Shown piece after piece: positions 9,135 to 17,137 of a DNA stretch of 64,000 nt. Position numbers and translations under genes: made by a program. Source of the DNA: Aeromonas eucrenophila (lineage in GTDB: Bacteria > Pseudomonadota > Gammaproteobacteria > Enterobacterales > Aeromonadaceae). The stretch is taken from contig NZ_CDDF01000014.1 of NCBI RefSeq assembly GCF_000819865.1, positions 265,007 to 329,006 on the forward strand. Direction: 5' to 3'. The stretch's first letter is position 1, and each line of letters opens with the position of its first letter. The notes under the pieces are model-generated. The model made no database searches and was not told the origin of the DNA. It saw only the letters and a program-made list of their open reading frames with translations.

Positions 9135-10250
9135 ATGACTGTGATCGTTTTCCGATATTTGTTCAGGGAGACCCTGAAAACCCAGCTGGCGGTGCTATTC
9201 GTGCTGCTGCTCATCTTCGTCAGCCAGCAATTTATCCAGATCATCGGCGACGCCGCCGATGGCGAGGTGCCGACGCGCCTGGTTTCCACCCTGCTGTTGC
9301 TCAACCTGCCCAATATGGCGCTGTTGATGCTGCCTATCAGTCTATTTTTAGCCATTCTGTTTGCTCATGGTCGTTTGTACGCCGAAAGCGAGATGACGGT
9401 GATGCACGCGGTGGGTTTCAGCCACCGCTTCGTGATGCGCAGCGCCATGCTGCTGGCCTTGTTGACCGCGGCTGTGGCCGCTTTCAACACCGGCTGGGTC
9501 GCCCCCCAGGCCAAGGAACGCGAGTATCAGGTCATCGACGAGTTCAAGGCCGATCCGGGTATCTCCTTCCTGCAGGCCGGCCGCTTCATGGATCTCGACA
9601 AGGGCCGGCTGGTCGCCTACATCCAGGATCTGAATGACAAGGGCTCGGAGCTGCAGAAGATCTTCGTGCTGCAGCGGGCCGAAGGTACGTCCCCTCCCTC
9701 GGTGGTGGTCGCCAACGAGGGGCGAGTGACCTCTGACAGCAATGGCCTGCAGTGGCTGACATTGATCGACGGCTCCCGCTACGAGGGGCAGTTCACCGGC
9801 AAGCAGTTCCAAGTCTCGGAGTTTAGCGAGTACAGCCTGGTGATCCGCCAGCAGGAGATGGAGCGATCCAACCGCAAGGCCGCGGCCAAGCCGACTATGG
9901 CGTTGTTGGGCACTCAGGATAACCAGCTGATGGCCGAGTTGCAGTGGCGTCTGTCGCTGCCGCTCTCCATCCTAGTGCTCACCTTCCTGGTGGTACCGCT
10001 GGCCCGGGTCAACCCGCGCCAGGGGCGTTATGCCAAGCTGCTGCCAGCCATCTTGCTCTATCTCTCCTACTTCCTGTTGCTCAGCGCCTCCCGTTCGGCC
10101 ATCGACAGCGGGCGCCTGCCCCACTGGCCCGGCATGTTCCTGGTGCCGTTCACCTATCTGCTGCTGATCGGCCTGCCGCTCAACCTGCAGGGCACCAGTT
10201 GGTGGAACGGGGTGAAGGGCTACTTCTTCCAGAGAAAATCAGCATCATGA
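9135..10250 (+). CDS. lptF: LPS export ABC transporter permease LptF
   Basis: One of the two inner-membrane permeases that, with LptG and the ATPase LptB, extract lipopolysaccharide from the inner membrane toward the LptC-A-D bridge. The N-terminus FRYLFRETLKTQLAVLF matches LptF proteins, followed by TM helices, a periplasmic beta-jellyroll region (about 130-260) and three more TM helices. I chose the ATG at 9135; a TTG at 9129 and a GTG at 9141 are alternatives. Its stop is followed by an unusual triplicated junction before lptG. Confidence 0.96.
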   Translation: MTVIVFRYLFRETLKTQLAVLFVLLLIFVSQQFIQIIGDAADGEVPTRLVSTLLLLNLPNMALLMLPISLFLAILFAHGRLYAESEMTVMHAVGFSHRFVMRSAMLLALLTAAVAAFNTGWVAPQAKEREYQVIDEFKADPGISFLQAGRFMDLDKGRLVAYIQDLNDKGSELQKIFVLQRAEGTSPPSVVVANEGRVTSDSNGLQWLTLIDGSRYEGQFTGKQFQVSEFSEYSLVIRQQEMERSNRKAAAKPTMALLGTQDNQLMAELQWRLSLPLSILVLTFLVVPLARVNPRQGRYAKLLPAILLYLSYFLLLSASRSAIDSGRLPHWPGMFLVPFTYLLLIGLPLNLQGTSWWNGVKGYFFQRKSAS

Positions 10251-10275
10251 TGTTGCAACATAGGAGCCTCTGCTG

Positions 10276-10371
10276 ATGCTTGGCATGTTCGATAGATATC
10301 TCAACCGGGTCATCTCAATGCCAGTTCAAGGGAAGATCAGCAGGATGCTGCAACCTGGGGGACTTTGCTGA
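10276..10371 (+). CDS. Truncated duplicate of the lptG N-terminus, copy 1 (31 aa)
   Basis: The ATG follows AGGAG and begins MLGMFDRYLNRVI, the lptG N-terminus. The frame then runs through the duplicated lptF tail and stops at a TGA whose last base is the first base of the next ATG (TGATG). It is therefore open along its whole length and positioned for coupled translation. Whether the peptide is made is unknown; a passive relic of duplication is equally possible. Confidence 0.5.
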   Translation: MLGMFDRYLNRVISMPVQGKISRMLQPGGLC

Positions 10372-10466
10372 TGTTTGGCATGTTCGATAGATATTTCAAC
10401 CGGGTCATCTTCATGCCGGTTCAAGGGAAGATCAGCACGATGCTGCAACCTGGGGGACTTTGCTGA
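10371..10466 (+). CDS. Truncated duplicate of the lptG N-terminus, copy 2 (31 aa)
   Basis: It begins MFGMFDRYFNRVIFMP after a GGGGGA ribosome site and ends with TGA overlapping the lptG ATG by one base. Its sequence is close to copy 1, and both have stayed free of stops and frameshifts. That open frame preserves a chain of TGATG overlaps from 10371 to lptG at 10466, so ribosomes leaving it could restart on lptG. Confidence 0.5.
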   Translation: MFGMFDRYFNRVIFMPVQGKISTMLQPGGLC

Positions 10467-11536
10467 TGTTTGGCATTCTCGATAGATATATAGGCCGGGT
10501 CATCTTCATGTCGATCCTGCTGTGTGAACTGACCCTGGTCGGGCTGGCGGCGCTCATCAAGTATGTGGAGCAGCTCAAGGCGGTGGGGGAAGGCAACTAC
10601 GACATGCTCAACGCCCTCTATTTCGTGTTGCTCTCCATGCCCAAAGAGGCGGTGTTGTTCTTCCCGCTGGCGGCCTTGCTCGGCGGGCTCATCGGCCTCG
10701 GCCAGCTGGCGACCAGCTCCGAACTGGTGGTGATGCAGGCGGCGGGCCGCTCCAAGATCAGCATCGTCATGGCGGCGCTCAAGACGGCGATCCCGCTGAT
10801 GCTGCTGGTCGGGCTGATGGGGGAGTACGTGGCGCCCATTGCCAAGCGGATGGCCGATGACATCAAGGCGGGCGCCATGTCGGAAGGGCGGCTGACCGTG
10901 TCGGCCTACGGCGTCTGGGCGCGGGATGGCAACAACTTCGTCAACATCAACGGGGTGCGCAACGACGGTGCCCTGACCGGGATCACCCTCTACCGGTTCA
11001 CACCGTCCCGAGCCTTGATCGATGTGGTCCAGGCACAGGAAGGGGTGTTTGAGCAGCATCACTGGCTGCTCAAGCAGGTGCACATCACCCGTTTCGACGA
11101 TCCCAAGCAGATCCTGGACGAGCAGCATGCCCAGCTGGAGTGGCAATCTGAGCTGACGCCCAAGCAGTTGGGGGTGGTCAGCATCGATCCCGAGAACCTG
11201 CCCATCTCGGGCCTGCGGGACTACATCGGCTATCTGGATGCCAACAAGCAGGATGCCGGCCGCTACAAGCTGGAGATGTGGCGCAAGCTGCTGTCGCCGC
11301 TCTCGGTGGTGGCCATGATACTGCTGGCTTCCTCCTTCATCTTCGGTCCGCTGCGCTCGGTGAGCATGGGGGCCCGGATGCTGATGGGGATCATGACCGG
11401 CTTTGCGGTCTATGTGAGCGATCGGGTGTTCGGCCCGGTCAGCCTGGTCTATTCGGTACCGCCCATCCTGGCGGCCATCGCGCCCAGCCTGCTGTTTGGC
11501 GGCATCTCCTTCTATATTCTGAGCCGAAAACAGTAG
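10466..11536 (+). CDS. lptG: LPS export ABC transporter permease LptG
   Basis: The partner permease of LptF in the LptB2FG lipopolysaccharide extractor, 356 residues. It begins MFGILDRYIGRVIFMSILL, then MPKEAVLFFPLAALLGGLIGLGQLA, a periplasmic jellyroll segment and C-terminal TM helices. The start at 10466 follows GGGGGAC at proper spacing and overlaps by one base the stop of the upstream duplicated mini-frame. Transcription ends at the hairpin at 11552. Confidence 0.96.
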   Translation: MFGILDRYIGRVIFMSILLCELTLVGLAALIKYVEQLKAVGEGNYDMLNALYFVLLSMPKEAVLFFPLAALLGGLIGLGQLATSSELVVMQAAGRSKISIVMAALKTAIPLMLLVGLMGEYVAPIAKRMADDIKAGAMSEGRLTVSAYGVWARDGNNFVNINGVRNDGALTGITLYRFTPSRALIDVVQAQEGVFEQHHWLLKQVHITRFDDPKQILDEQHAQLEWQSELTPKQLGVVSIDPENLPISGLRDYIGYLDANKQDAGRYKLEMWRKLLSPLSVVAMILLASSFIFGPLRSVSMGARMLMGIMTGFAVYVSDRVFGPVSLVYSVPPILAAIAPSLLFGGISFYILSRKQ

Positions 11537-11551
11537 CCGGATACAGAAACG

Positions 11552-11580
11552 AAAAGGGCACCCCAAGGTGCCCTTTTTGT
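11552..11580. terminator. Bidirectional terminator between lptG and the RDD gene
   Basis: The hairpin AAAAGGGCACC-CCAA-GGTGCCCTTTTT serves convergent genes: lptG ends 16 nt to the left and the RDD gene ends 19 nt to the right. Confidence 0.9.
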
Positions 11581-11597
11581 TTTTCCGGCAGTTTGGA

Positions 11598-12119
11598 TTA
11601 CTTGCTCAGCTGCTCCAGATTTTCCTGCTTGCCAAGCACCACGACCTCGCATTCGGCCCAGATATCCTGGAAGGCGCGGGGCCGCTCGCGGTTGAACACG
11701 CACAGCAGGTTGCCGAGGCCGAAGGCGGCGGTGGCGAGCCGGATCAGGGCCTGGGTGATGCGGATATTGCTGCCGTCCACATTTTGAATGCGCAGACGCC
11801 AGGCGCGCATGCCGATGGTCTGGCCGGCGCGGGTCCAGAACCAGGTGTAGAAACCGCATATGATGAAGGCGAGCCAGGCGCTGTAGAGCGGGCTGGTCAG
11901 CAACCAGGACGCGTCCTTGCCCTCCGGCACGGTCGCCATGCCGGTGGCCAGCAGCAGGTGAGCGACCCCCATGCCGATGAAGCCCGCGATGATCAGCAAA
12001 GAGGTGACCACCAGGTAGTCATAGAGCAGGGCGCCCAGGCGGCGCAGCAAACCGGCTGAGGGGTACTGGTGCTGCGGGGGAGGGGTCTGGGGGGAGGAGA
12101 CAGTCTTGCGCTTGGCCAT
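11598..12119 (-). CDS. RDD-family inner membrane protein
   Basis: A 173-residue protein with a short basic, proline-rich N-terminus and then the RDD domain: the first TM segment begins GLLRRLGALLYDYLVV with the family Arg and Asp residues, and the family motif TIGMRAWRLRIQNVDG follows. RDD proteins are small transporters or channels of mostly unknown substrate; some act as Na+/H+ antiporters. It stands alone and is convergent with lptG. Confidence 0.85.
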   Translation of the reverse strand: MAKRKTVSSPQTPPPQHQYPSAGLLRRLGALLYDYLVVTSLLIIAGFIGMGVAHLLLATGMATVPEGKDASWLLTSPLYSAWLAFIICGFYTWFWTRAGQTIGMRAWRLRIQNVDGSNIRITQALIRLATAAFGLGNLLCVFNRERPRAFQDIWAECEVVVLGKQENLEQLSK

Positions 12120-12223
12120 GGTACTTATTCCATTAATATGATGCGGGCATTCTATGTAACTGGCTTAATATCGGCAAGGCGTTGAATAAATGAGCAAACG
12201 GGAGCCGGCGCAAGAAAAACACC

Positions 12224-12251
12224 TTGCATGCCCAAACGCCATTTGTATAAT
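12224..12251 (+). promoter_or_regulatory. Sigma-70 promoter of tRNA-Leu
   Basis: A -35 box TTGCAT (12224-12229) and a perfect -10 box TATAAT (12246-12251) are separated by 16 nt. Transcription would start a few bases before the mature tRNA 5' end at 12263. Confidence 0.85.
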
Positions 12252-12262
12252 CCCTCGCAGTT

Positions 12263-12347
12263 GCCCGGGTGGCGAAATCGGTAGACGCAGCGGATTCAAA
12301 ATCCGCCGTTGCAAGACGTGTCGGTTCGAGTCCGACCCCGGGCACCA
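12263..12347 (+). tRNA. tRNA-Leu(CAA), prophage attachment gene
   Basis: An 85-nt class II tRNA with acceptor stem GCCCGGG/CCCGGGC, anticodon loop TTCAAAA (anticodon CAA, reading UUG), a long variable arm and encoded CCA. Its 3' half is repeated at 46481-46527 at the other end of the prophage. The tRNA therefore stays intact, with its 3' part probably supplied by the phage. Confidence 0.96.
12295..12341 (+). repeat. attL: prophage attachment core within tRNA-Leu
   Basis: A 47-bp segment from the anticodon loop to near the acceptor stem matches 46481-46527 with a single mismatch (C at 12312, A at 46498). The last 29 bp are identical. Confidence 0.85.
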
Positions 12348-12364
12348 TCAACTAATTCAATGAC

Positions 12365-12398
12365 TTAAGGCCACCCAAGCGGGTGGCCTTAATTTTTT
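12365..12398 (+). terminator. Intrinsic terminator downstream of tRNA-Leu, phage side
   Basis: The hairpin TAAGGCCACCC-AAGC-GGGTGGCCTTA is followed by ATTTTTTC. It lies inside the prophage, so the phage supplies a terminator for the tRNA it has interrupted; the presumed original one lies beyond attR near 46546. The next stretch to 12543 holds only the direct repeat GTGTCCAC at about 12419 and 12430, possibly integrase arm sites. Confidence 0.85.
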
Positions 12399-12543
12399 CT
12401 GGTTTCTGATATAGGCCATGTGTCCACATCGTGTCCACCTAGGTTTAGGTGATCGGTGCAATGCATGTCCTTCTTCCTTGTGAAAGTTACCCTGTTATCG
12501 GACATATCTCACAAAATTTCTATCTTCCGATGAGAGTCATTTA

Positions 12544-12575
12544 GTTGCGGGTACCACTGATACCAGTGGTGCAAC
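12544..12575. other. Two-part stem-loop in the attL-proximal phage region
   Basis: The inner stem ACCACTG-ATAC-CAGTGGT (12553-12570) is perfect, and GTTGC/GCAAC pairs outside it across a 4-nt bulge. There is no T run, so it is unlikely to be a terminator. It could be a protein-binding dyad or RNA structure; a C9 run follows at 12602. Confidence 0.5.
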
Positions 12576-12716
12576 CACGGCCATAGTAATTATCTTACCC
12601 TCCCCCCCCCACCTTTCCTGGTTCTTACGGTCTCTGGTGTCGCATTGTTTTAACGCAACATGTTCAAAAGTATGGGTATAATCCCCATCTTATGACCTCA
12701 TCACATGGAGCTTTGA

Positions 12717-13262
12717 GTGAACGTTGACGAAGTAACCCATTGGAAACCTTTCAAACCACAGCAAGGGCCTTCTGTTGACCTTTCGTTCCTGGATGGGCAC
12801 TACGTGTCTTATACGTACCAGCCTGAAGGTGAGAAGGGCATCACCTATCAGTTTTACGTGACGTACTCGTTCCACTGTTTTGCCAAAGCGTACGACTGGC
12901 AAACTGAAGCTGATCAACGCAAGCTCCTCTACAAAGCTCCAAACGATGCTCGCCCTTTTTGTTCTCAGAGATATGAACTGGCTAAGAAATACATGAGCCA
13001 AGTGATTGAAAACTTGCCAGAGTCCATTGTTGTTCATGCCGGGTATGGAAGTTATGCATCAACCAAGGTTGTTGATGATGCAGGAAAAGAGGCTTGGTAC
13101 TTTGTCCCGTTCAAGGTCTTCAGAGAAAAGAAGAAATTTAGGATCCATGTGACAAGCGCATACCTTTCAACAACACCTCCTGGAGGCGGGAAAGTTAAAT
13201 TTTTCACTATCGCGAGGAATCTAAAGCTGGGGAAGGCACTACCGAAACCAAGAGGGGCGTAG
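12717..13262 (+). CDS. Conserved hypothetical cargo protein (moron) near attL
   Basis: A 181-residue soluble protein I cannot name with certainty. It starts at a GTG 8 nt after GGAG and has its own -10-like TATAAT at 12677 and a hairpin after the stop, so it looks like a self-contained unit. Visible features are a YTYQPEGEKGITYQFYVTYSFHCFAK segment, a RYELAKKY helix and a basic beta-rich C-terminal half (FREKKKFRIHVTSAYL). Proteins with this general pattern occur as single genes in many proteobacterial islands, as far as I recall. It is oriented against the late operon and has lower GC than the structural genes. Confidence 0.75.
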   Translation: MNVDEVTHWKPFKPQQGPSVDLSFLDGHYVSYTYQPEGEKGITYQFYVTYSFHCFAKAYDWQTEADQRKLLYKAPNDARPFCSQRYELAKKYMSQVIENLPESIVVHAGYGSYASTKVVDDAGKEAWYFVPFKVFREKKKFRIHVTSAYLSTTPPGGGKVKFFTIARNLKLGKALPKPRGA

Positions 13263-13270
13263 ATGTAACA

Positions 13271-13290
13271 AAGCCCGCTTAAGCGGGCTT
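13271..13290 (+). terminator. Hairpin after the attL-proximal cargo gene
   Basis: The perfect palindrome AAGCCCGCTT/AAGCGGGCTT lies 8 nt after the stop codon. There is no strong T run, so the call is tentative. Confidence 0.55.
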
Positions 13291-14060
13291 CGCCAGAATT
13301 GAATCATTGGTGATTCTTATTCTGGTATTCAGAACACCTTTACCGGCTATGCCAGACCACAAAGTGGTAGTGGGATGTCTGGTTGACACCAGTCTGCTGC
13401 ATCCTATGAGAGGTAACTGTTTCAATTACCTCGTCTCAATAGTGCTCTATTACTCCGTTATGCGCAACATTTTTATACTTCTAAATGGTTGTCACTCAGC
13501 GTTACTCGTTCTGTCTAAAGTGGTTGTCACTTCGATGCATAATCTGACTTCATTGTGTTAGCTCTACTGTTCAAAATTTCAGTTTCCATAATCTAGCCAG
13601 TCGCACCTAACCAACTGAAACAAAATGGATTTGACCAAGGCGGCAGCACAGAGCGAGATCCCCTGAGATCATCCAAATCCCCACGGAAAGTACAACCATC
13701 CCAATACATTCAACGAGTTACGTTTTCATCTTCGTTATCCAGTGCCCCACTGAACTGTAAAACCCTGCAATTTCTTTCGATCCTTTCAGATCCTCACCAA
13801 GCCACAGATCCTTTATCTGGCGCGGCCTGGGCCTATGGTCTTGCGGTAATCCACTTTTGCAAAAAATTTTATTGATGCGGCGCGCAGGCGGGAGCGGATG
13901 AGCGCGGATTCCGTGGCGCAGACGCGTCCGTGGGCGTCGCCGCCGGGCGCTGGGAGGCTGTGAGCGTCTGTAGGCTTCACGTATGATGCTGGACTGCCCG
14001 ATGGCGCCCCTTCATGCGGCGCCCTTCCCTGGCCATGCTCAGGCGCTGTCAGGCAGATAG
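13291..14060. other. Gene-free prophage stretch between the cargo gene and the spike gene
   Basis: About 770 bp without a convincing reading frame on either strand. The left part is AT-rich and contains two GGTTGTCACT repeats (near 13486 and 13520); the right part (13815-14060) is GC-rich. In P2 the late activator ogr follows gene D at this position; here that type of gene is instead next to the portal gene. I see no cos site I could name. Confidence 0.6.
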
Positions 14061-14091
14061 AAGAAGGCCCCACTCTGTGGGGCCTTCTTCG
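14061..14091 (-). terminator. Terminator of the long late operon
   Basis: The hairpin GAAGAAGGCCCCAC-TCT-GTGGGGCCTTCTTC lies 10 nt beyond the last late gene on the minus strand. Its stem is long and its base is A/T-rich rather than followed by a separate T run. Confidence 0.75.
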
Positions 14092-14100
14092 CTTGGTGGG

Positions 14101-15714
14101 TTACTCGAGGATGGGGGAGAGCTGGCCGGCGAGCTGCTTGGCCTGCTGGCCTTGTCCCGCCATGGCCTGGCTGTTGCCGGGGGCTGGCCCGCTGCCGTGG
14201 GTATGGCTGGCGGTGGCGCCGGCCAACTGCTCCACCACGTTCATCAGCTGCAGCAGTAGCCGGAAGATGTTCACGCTGTCCGTTCCCACCCATGAGCGGG
14301 GGGCCTCCAGGTGCTGCAACTCACCGGCAACGGCCCGGCGCAGTTGTCCCACCACCTCGACCAGATCCCCCGCGGTGGTCTGGCTCATGTTGCCGAGACT
14401 CCCCAGGGTCAGGTCATCGCCGGCCAGCAGCTCAATGGCGCCCAGCACCTCGATGAGCTTGAACCCGCCCACCTCCTCGATGCTGTGCTGTGCTACCTGC
14501 AGCTGATGCTGGCCATGTTCCCCCAGGTAGTCGTCACTCTGATGGTGCATCTGCAGGGCCTGGTCGTGCAGGCGCCGGTCGGTGTGGCGGCTCAGGTTGC
14601 CCACGGTATCGGTGCGGCTGAACACTTCGGCCCGTTGTTGCTGCAACTGCTCGCCCGGGGCGATGTCCGGTAGCGACCAGCCGCTGCCGAGCACGGTGCG
14701 GATAAAGGGCCGGTCGGCCCGACCGAAGGCAAACCCCAACTCGACGATGGTCCCCTCGATGGGAAACTGCAGCAGCCCTTGCTCCTGCCCGCCGAACAGC
14801 ACCGGCAACGGGACCGCCCGATAAAGCGGGGCGGCCTTGTCCGGCTGGCCATCCTCACCCAGCAGTTGCACATCCACCGCATAGCGGGGGCGAAACGGAT
14901 CATTGAGCTGGCCAGCGCTGGCCTGGTCGCTGATGGCTTCGACCCGCCCGAACTTGGGCAGGTGCATGCTGTCGGCCAACTCGGGGAACTCCCCCTCTAT
15001 CTTGCGCCGCTCTGGCGACTTGGTGGCCTTGCCCGGGGTGGCCGTGGTCAGGGTCATCTCGTCGCCCTTGAGCCGCACCCGCATCACCCGCTTGCCGTTG
15101 ATGATGGCCCCGGGGCGGATGGCTGGCACCGGCGACAGGGTGAGGGTGCCGCCCGCCTGGCGGCCTGACCAGGCGGGATCGAGCGTCACCTCTTTGCCTG
15201 CCCAGCGGCTGTGGGCGTGGCTGCCCACGTAGATAGCGCCATCAGGTTGCTGGTACCAGATAAAGTCCGGCACCTCAAAGGCGCGGCCGGCGTTGTTGAT
15301 CAGCTGATAGCCGGTGCCAGCGCTGGTGAAGTTGGGGATAGGTCGGTCGGTGTAATCGGTGCCCTGGGGCAGCAGGAAGGTGAGCCCGCATCGATCGGTT
15401 AGCCAGGCCAGCAGGCCACGCAGGGTGGCATGCTGCTGGCTGACCGGCAGACGAGAGCCCAAGGCCCCGGCCAGCTCGCGGCACAGCAGCTTGCTGGCAC
15501 CATTGGCGGCGGGTTGCACGTCGTATACGTAGCCGGTGAACCAGCGGCGCAGGTCGCCGTTGTAGCCGGTATCCAGGGTGAAGGTCTGCCCTTTGCTGGC
15601 CGTCCCCTCGATGGTAAGGGCAGCGCGGCCGCCGGCGTTGAGATCCAGCACCAGGTCGTGGTCTACCAGGTGCAGCGATTGGCCCGCGAGGGTCAGTGAC
15701 GTAGAGAGCTTCAT
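14101..15714 (-). CDS. Baseplate spike / late control D-like protein
   Basis: A 537-residue protein and the last gene of the late operon. The N-terminal half resembles P2 gpD and the gp27-like hub (TFTLDTGYNGDLRRWFTGYVYDV). The middle part looks like a VgrG/gp5 OB-fold region (LPVLFGGQEQGLLQFPIEGTIVELGFAFGRADRP). The C-terminal part is helical and ends in an ASHTHGSGPAPG segment with His-x-His. It probably combines the hub and the membrane-piercing spike (P2 D plus V) in one chain, as in HP1/K139-type phages. Its start overlaps the preceding gene by 4 nt. Confidence 0.8.
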   Translation of the reverse strand: MKLSTSLTLAGQSLHLVDHDLVLDLNAGGRAALTIEGTASKGQTFTLDTGYNGDLRRWFTGYVYDVQPAANGASKLLCRELAGALGSRLPVSQQHATLRGLLAWLTDRCGLTFLLPQGTDYTDRPIPNFTSAGTGYQLINNAGRAFEVPDFIWYQQPDGAIYVGSHAHSRWAGKEVTLDPAWSGRQAGGTLTLSPVPAIRPGAIINGKRVMRVRLKGDEMTLTTATPGKATKSPERRKIEGEFPELADSMHLPKFGRVEAISDQASAGQLNDPFRPRYAVDVQLLGEDGQPDKAAPLYRAVPLPVLFGGQEQGLLQFPIEGTIVELGFAFGRADRPFIRTVLGSGWSLPDIAPGEQLQQQRAEVFSRTDTVGNLSRHTDRRLHDQALQMHHQSDDYLGEHGQHQLQVAQHSIEEVGGFKLIEVLGAIELLAGDDLTLGSLGNMSQTTAGDLVEVVGQLRRAVAGELQHLEAPRSWVGTDSVNIFRLLLQLMNVVEQLAGATASHTHGSGPAPGNSQAMAGQGQQAKQLAGQLSPILE

Positions 15715-16259
15715 GCCAGCATGTCATCCATCGGTTTGAGTACATAGCGTTCGAAGCCGCTCAGGTCCTGCTCGCCGCTGCCATCAGTCTTTGAACCTGG
15801 CTTGGCGGCGCTGGTGTTGGCGGTGCCATGGCCCACGGTCGGGGCCTTCTTCGGCAAGCGCTGCTCGCGCTTCTCCGGTACCGAGTTGAACTCCTTCAAG
15901 GTGAACTGCACCTGCCAAGCCAGCAGCCCCTCCTGTTCGTTCGCGGTGATGCGGCCGGCAAACTTCGCCTGGCGCACCTTCACCGACTTGGCCAACAGCG
16001 ACCCAACCCGGTAGATGTGGCGCTTGCCGCCGTTGCCCTTGGCGTCAGCCAGTTCAAACAGTCGGCTCAACATGCGCTCCTCCTTGAACGGGATGAGGCC
16101 GGAGATGTCGAGCTCCTTGCCCTTGGCACCCTGTTCGGCGCTGCTAGTCGAGCTGGTCTGGCCGCTCTGGTCCTTGTCCTGAAACTGCATCGAGGCGGAT
16201 ACCCGCATCGACTTCATGATGATGGGCTCGCCATCGAGGGTCAGCATGGCTTGGCTCAT
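15711..16259 (-). CDS. Baseplate complex / tail protein (U-like position)
   Basis: A 182-residue protein beginning MSQAMLTLDGEPIIMKSMRVSASMQFQDKDQSGQTSSTSSAEQG. The pattern of a short strand-rich N-terminus, a KGKELDISGLIPFKEERMLSRLFELAD segment and a disordered Lys/Pro/Gly tail matches proteins called 'baseplate complex protein' beside gpD in K139/HP1-type phages. It is probably the LysM-like chaperone or connector of the hub, equivalent to P2 U by position only. It overlaps both neighbours by 4 nt (ATGA). Confidence 0.65.
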   Translation of the reverse strand: MSQAMLTLDGEPIIMKSMRVSASMQFQDKDQSGQTSSTSSAEQGAKGKELDISGLIPFKEERMLSRLFELADAKGNGGKRHIYRVGSLLAKSVKVRQAKFAGRITANEQEGLLAWQVQFTLKEFNSVPEKREQRLPKKAPTVGHGTANTSAAKPGSKTDGSGEQDLSGFERYVLKPMDDMLA

Positions 16260-17137
16260 GGGGTTAACTCCTGCCAGAAGGTGAGCGGGGAAGGGGAAAG
16301 CAGCAGGGCGCCGACCGTCATGCTCATGCTGTGATCCGGGGGCGCGCTCTGCCCGAGCTGGGTGGCGAGGCTGGCCGCATCCCCCTGGCCCTGCCAGTGC
16401 CAGAGCGTGCCGGATAGGGCCGACAGCTGGGCCAGCGCCTTGGCCAGCGCATCGAGGCGAGCGGTGCGGCGTGTCGCCAACCCCTGCAGCTTGGCGATCG
16501 GGGTCTGGCTATCCCGGGCCAGGCTTTCTAGTTGTGCCAGCTCTGCCCCCAGCGCCATGCGGGCCGGGCGCAGCGGAGCCCAGATCAGCGGCTCATCGGC
16601 GCGCCAGCGCGGTACCTTGGCCGCGGTGGGTTGGTTCATGGCGTCATTGTTGGCACTCAGGCGGCGCAGGGCCCCGCACCACTCAGGCAGTGGCAGCAAA
16701 GTGCAGAGGGCTGCCAACTGCTGGGCCAGATCATCGGCGCTGTTGCCGGTCACCAGCCAGGCGATGGCATGCAGCTGGCCAGAGGGCAGTAAGGGGTCGG
16801 CGCCGTCCTGCAGCTTGGCGACCAGGGTGGCCACCGCATTGGGGGCGGACAGATGGTGCTGCTTGCCCTGCAGTTGACCCACCCCATGCTGATAGGGGGT
16901 GACCGTGAGACAGCGGCCGGTCACCAGCAGCCGGTCGAGCTCGGTCCGCAGGCTGGCCAATCCGGCGGCGGCCTCGCTTAACGGGTGGCGGCGGTACTGG
17001 GCGCGAGTCGCCAGCCTCTGCAGGCGACCCATGGCGCTGCTTTGACTGGCCGGGAGCTGGCCCAGCACGCCCTGGGCGCGGGTGTGCAGGGTGGCGGTGC
17101 TGGCTGGCCAGTGCAGGGCCCCTTGTGACCAGCTCAC
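16256..17137 (-). CDS. Hypothetical phage tail-region protein
   Basis: A 293-residue Ala/Leu/Gln-rich, mostly helical protein. I do not recognise a domain. It lies between the fibre assembly gene and the baseplate complex gene and overlaps both by 4 nt, so it belongs to the late operon. In related phages this position holds an uncharacterised tail protein; a structural or assembly role is inferred only from context. Confidence 0.65.
   Translation of the reverse strand: MSWSQGALHWPASTATLHTRAQGVLGQLPASQSSAMGRLQRLATRAQYRRHPLSEAAAGLASLRTELDRLLVTGRCLTVTPYQHGVGQLQGKQHHLSAPNAVATLVAKLQDGADPLLPSGQLHAIAWLVTGNSADDLAQQLAALCTLLPLPEWCGALRRLSANNDAMNQPTAAKVPRWRADEPLIWAPLRPARMALGAELAQLESLARDSQTPIAKLQGLATRRTARLDALAKALAQLSALSGTLWHWQGQGDAASLATQLGQSAPPDHSMSMTVGALLLSPSPLTFWQELTP

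Larger units (their letters stand above)
10238..10510 (+). repeat. Tandem triplication of the lptF-lptG junction
   Basis: Three imperfect direct copies start at 10238 (98 bp), 10336 (95 bp) and 10431 (running into lptG to about 10510). Each holds the lptF tail sequence beginning ATCAGCA, a purine-rich ribosome site (AGGAG or GGGGGA), the junction TGCTGATG, and the first 15 or so lptG codons (TTTGGCATGTTCGATAGATA in copy 2). Only copy 3 continues into full-length lptG. Confidence 0.95.

Noticed and set aside
12133-12351. Minus-strand open frame of 72 codons across tRNA-Leu (MMVPGVGLEPTRLATADF...)
   Set aside because: It is the well-known spurious antisense translation of a tRNA-Leu gene; a matching short frame appears over attR at 46457-46660.
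13307-13561. 84-codon plus-strand frame in the gene-free prophage stretch
   Set aside because: No ribosome site, biased hydrophobic composition and no resemblance to a protein family; treated as chance in AT-rich DNA.
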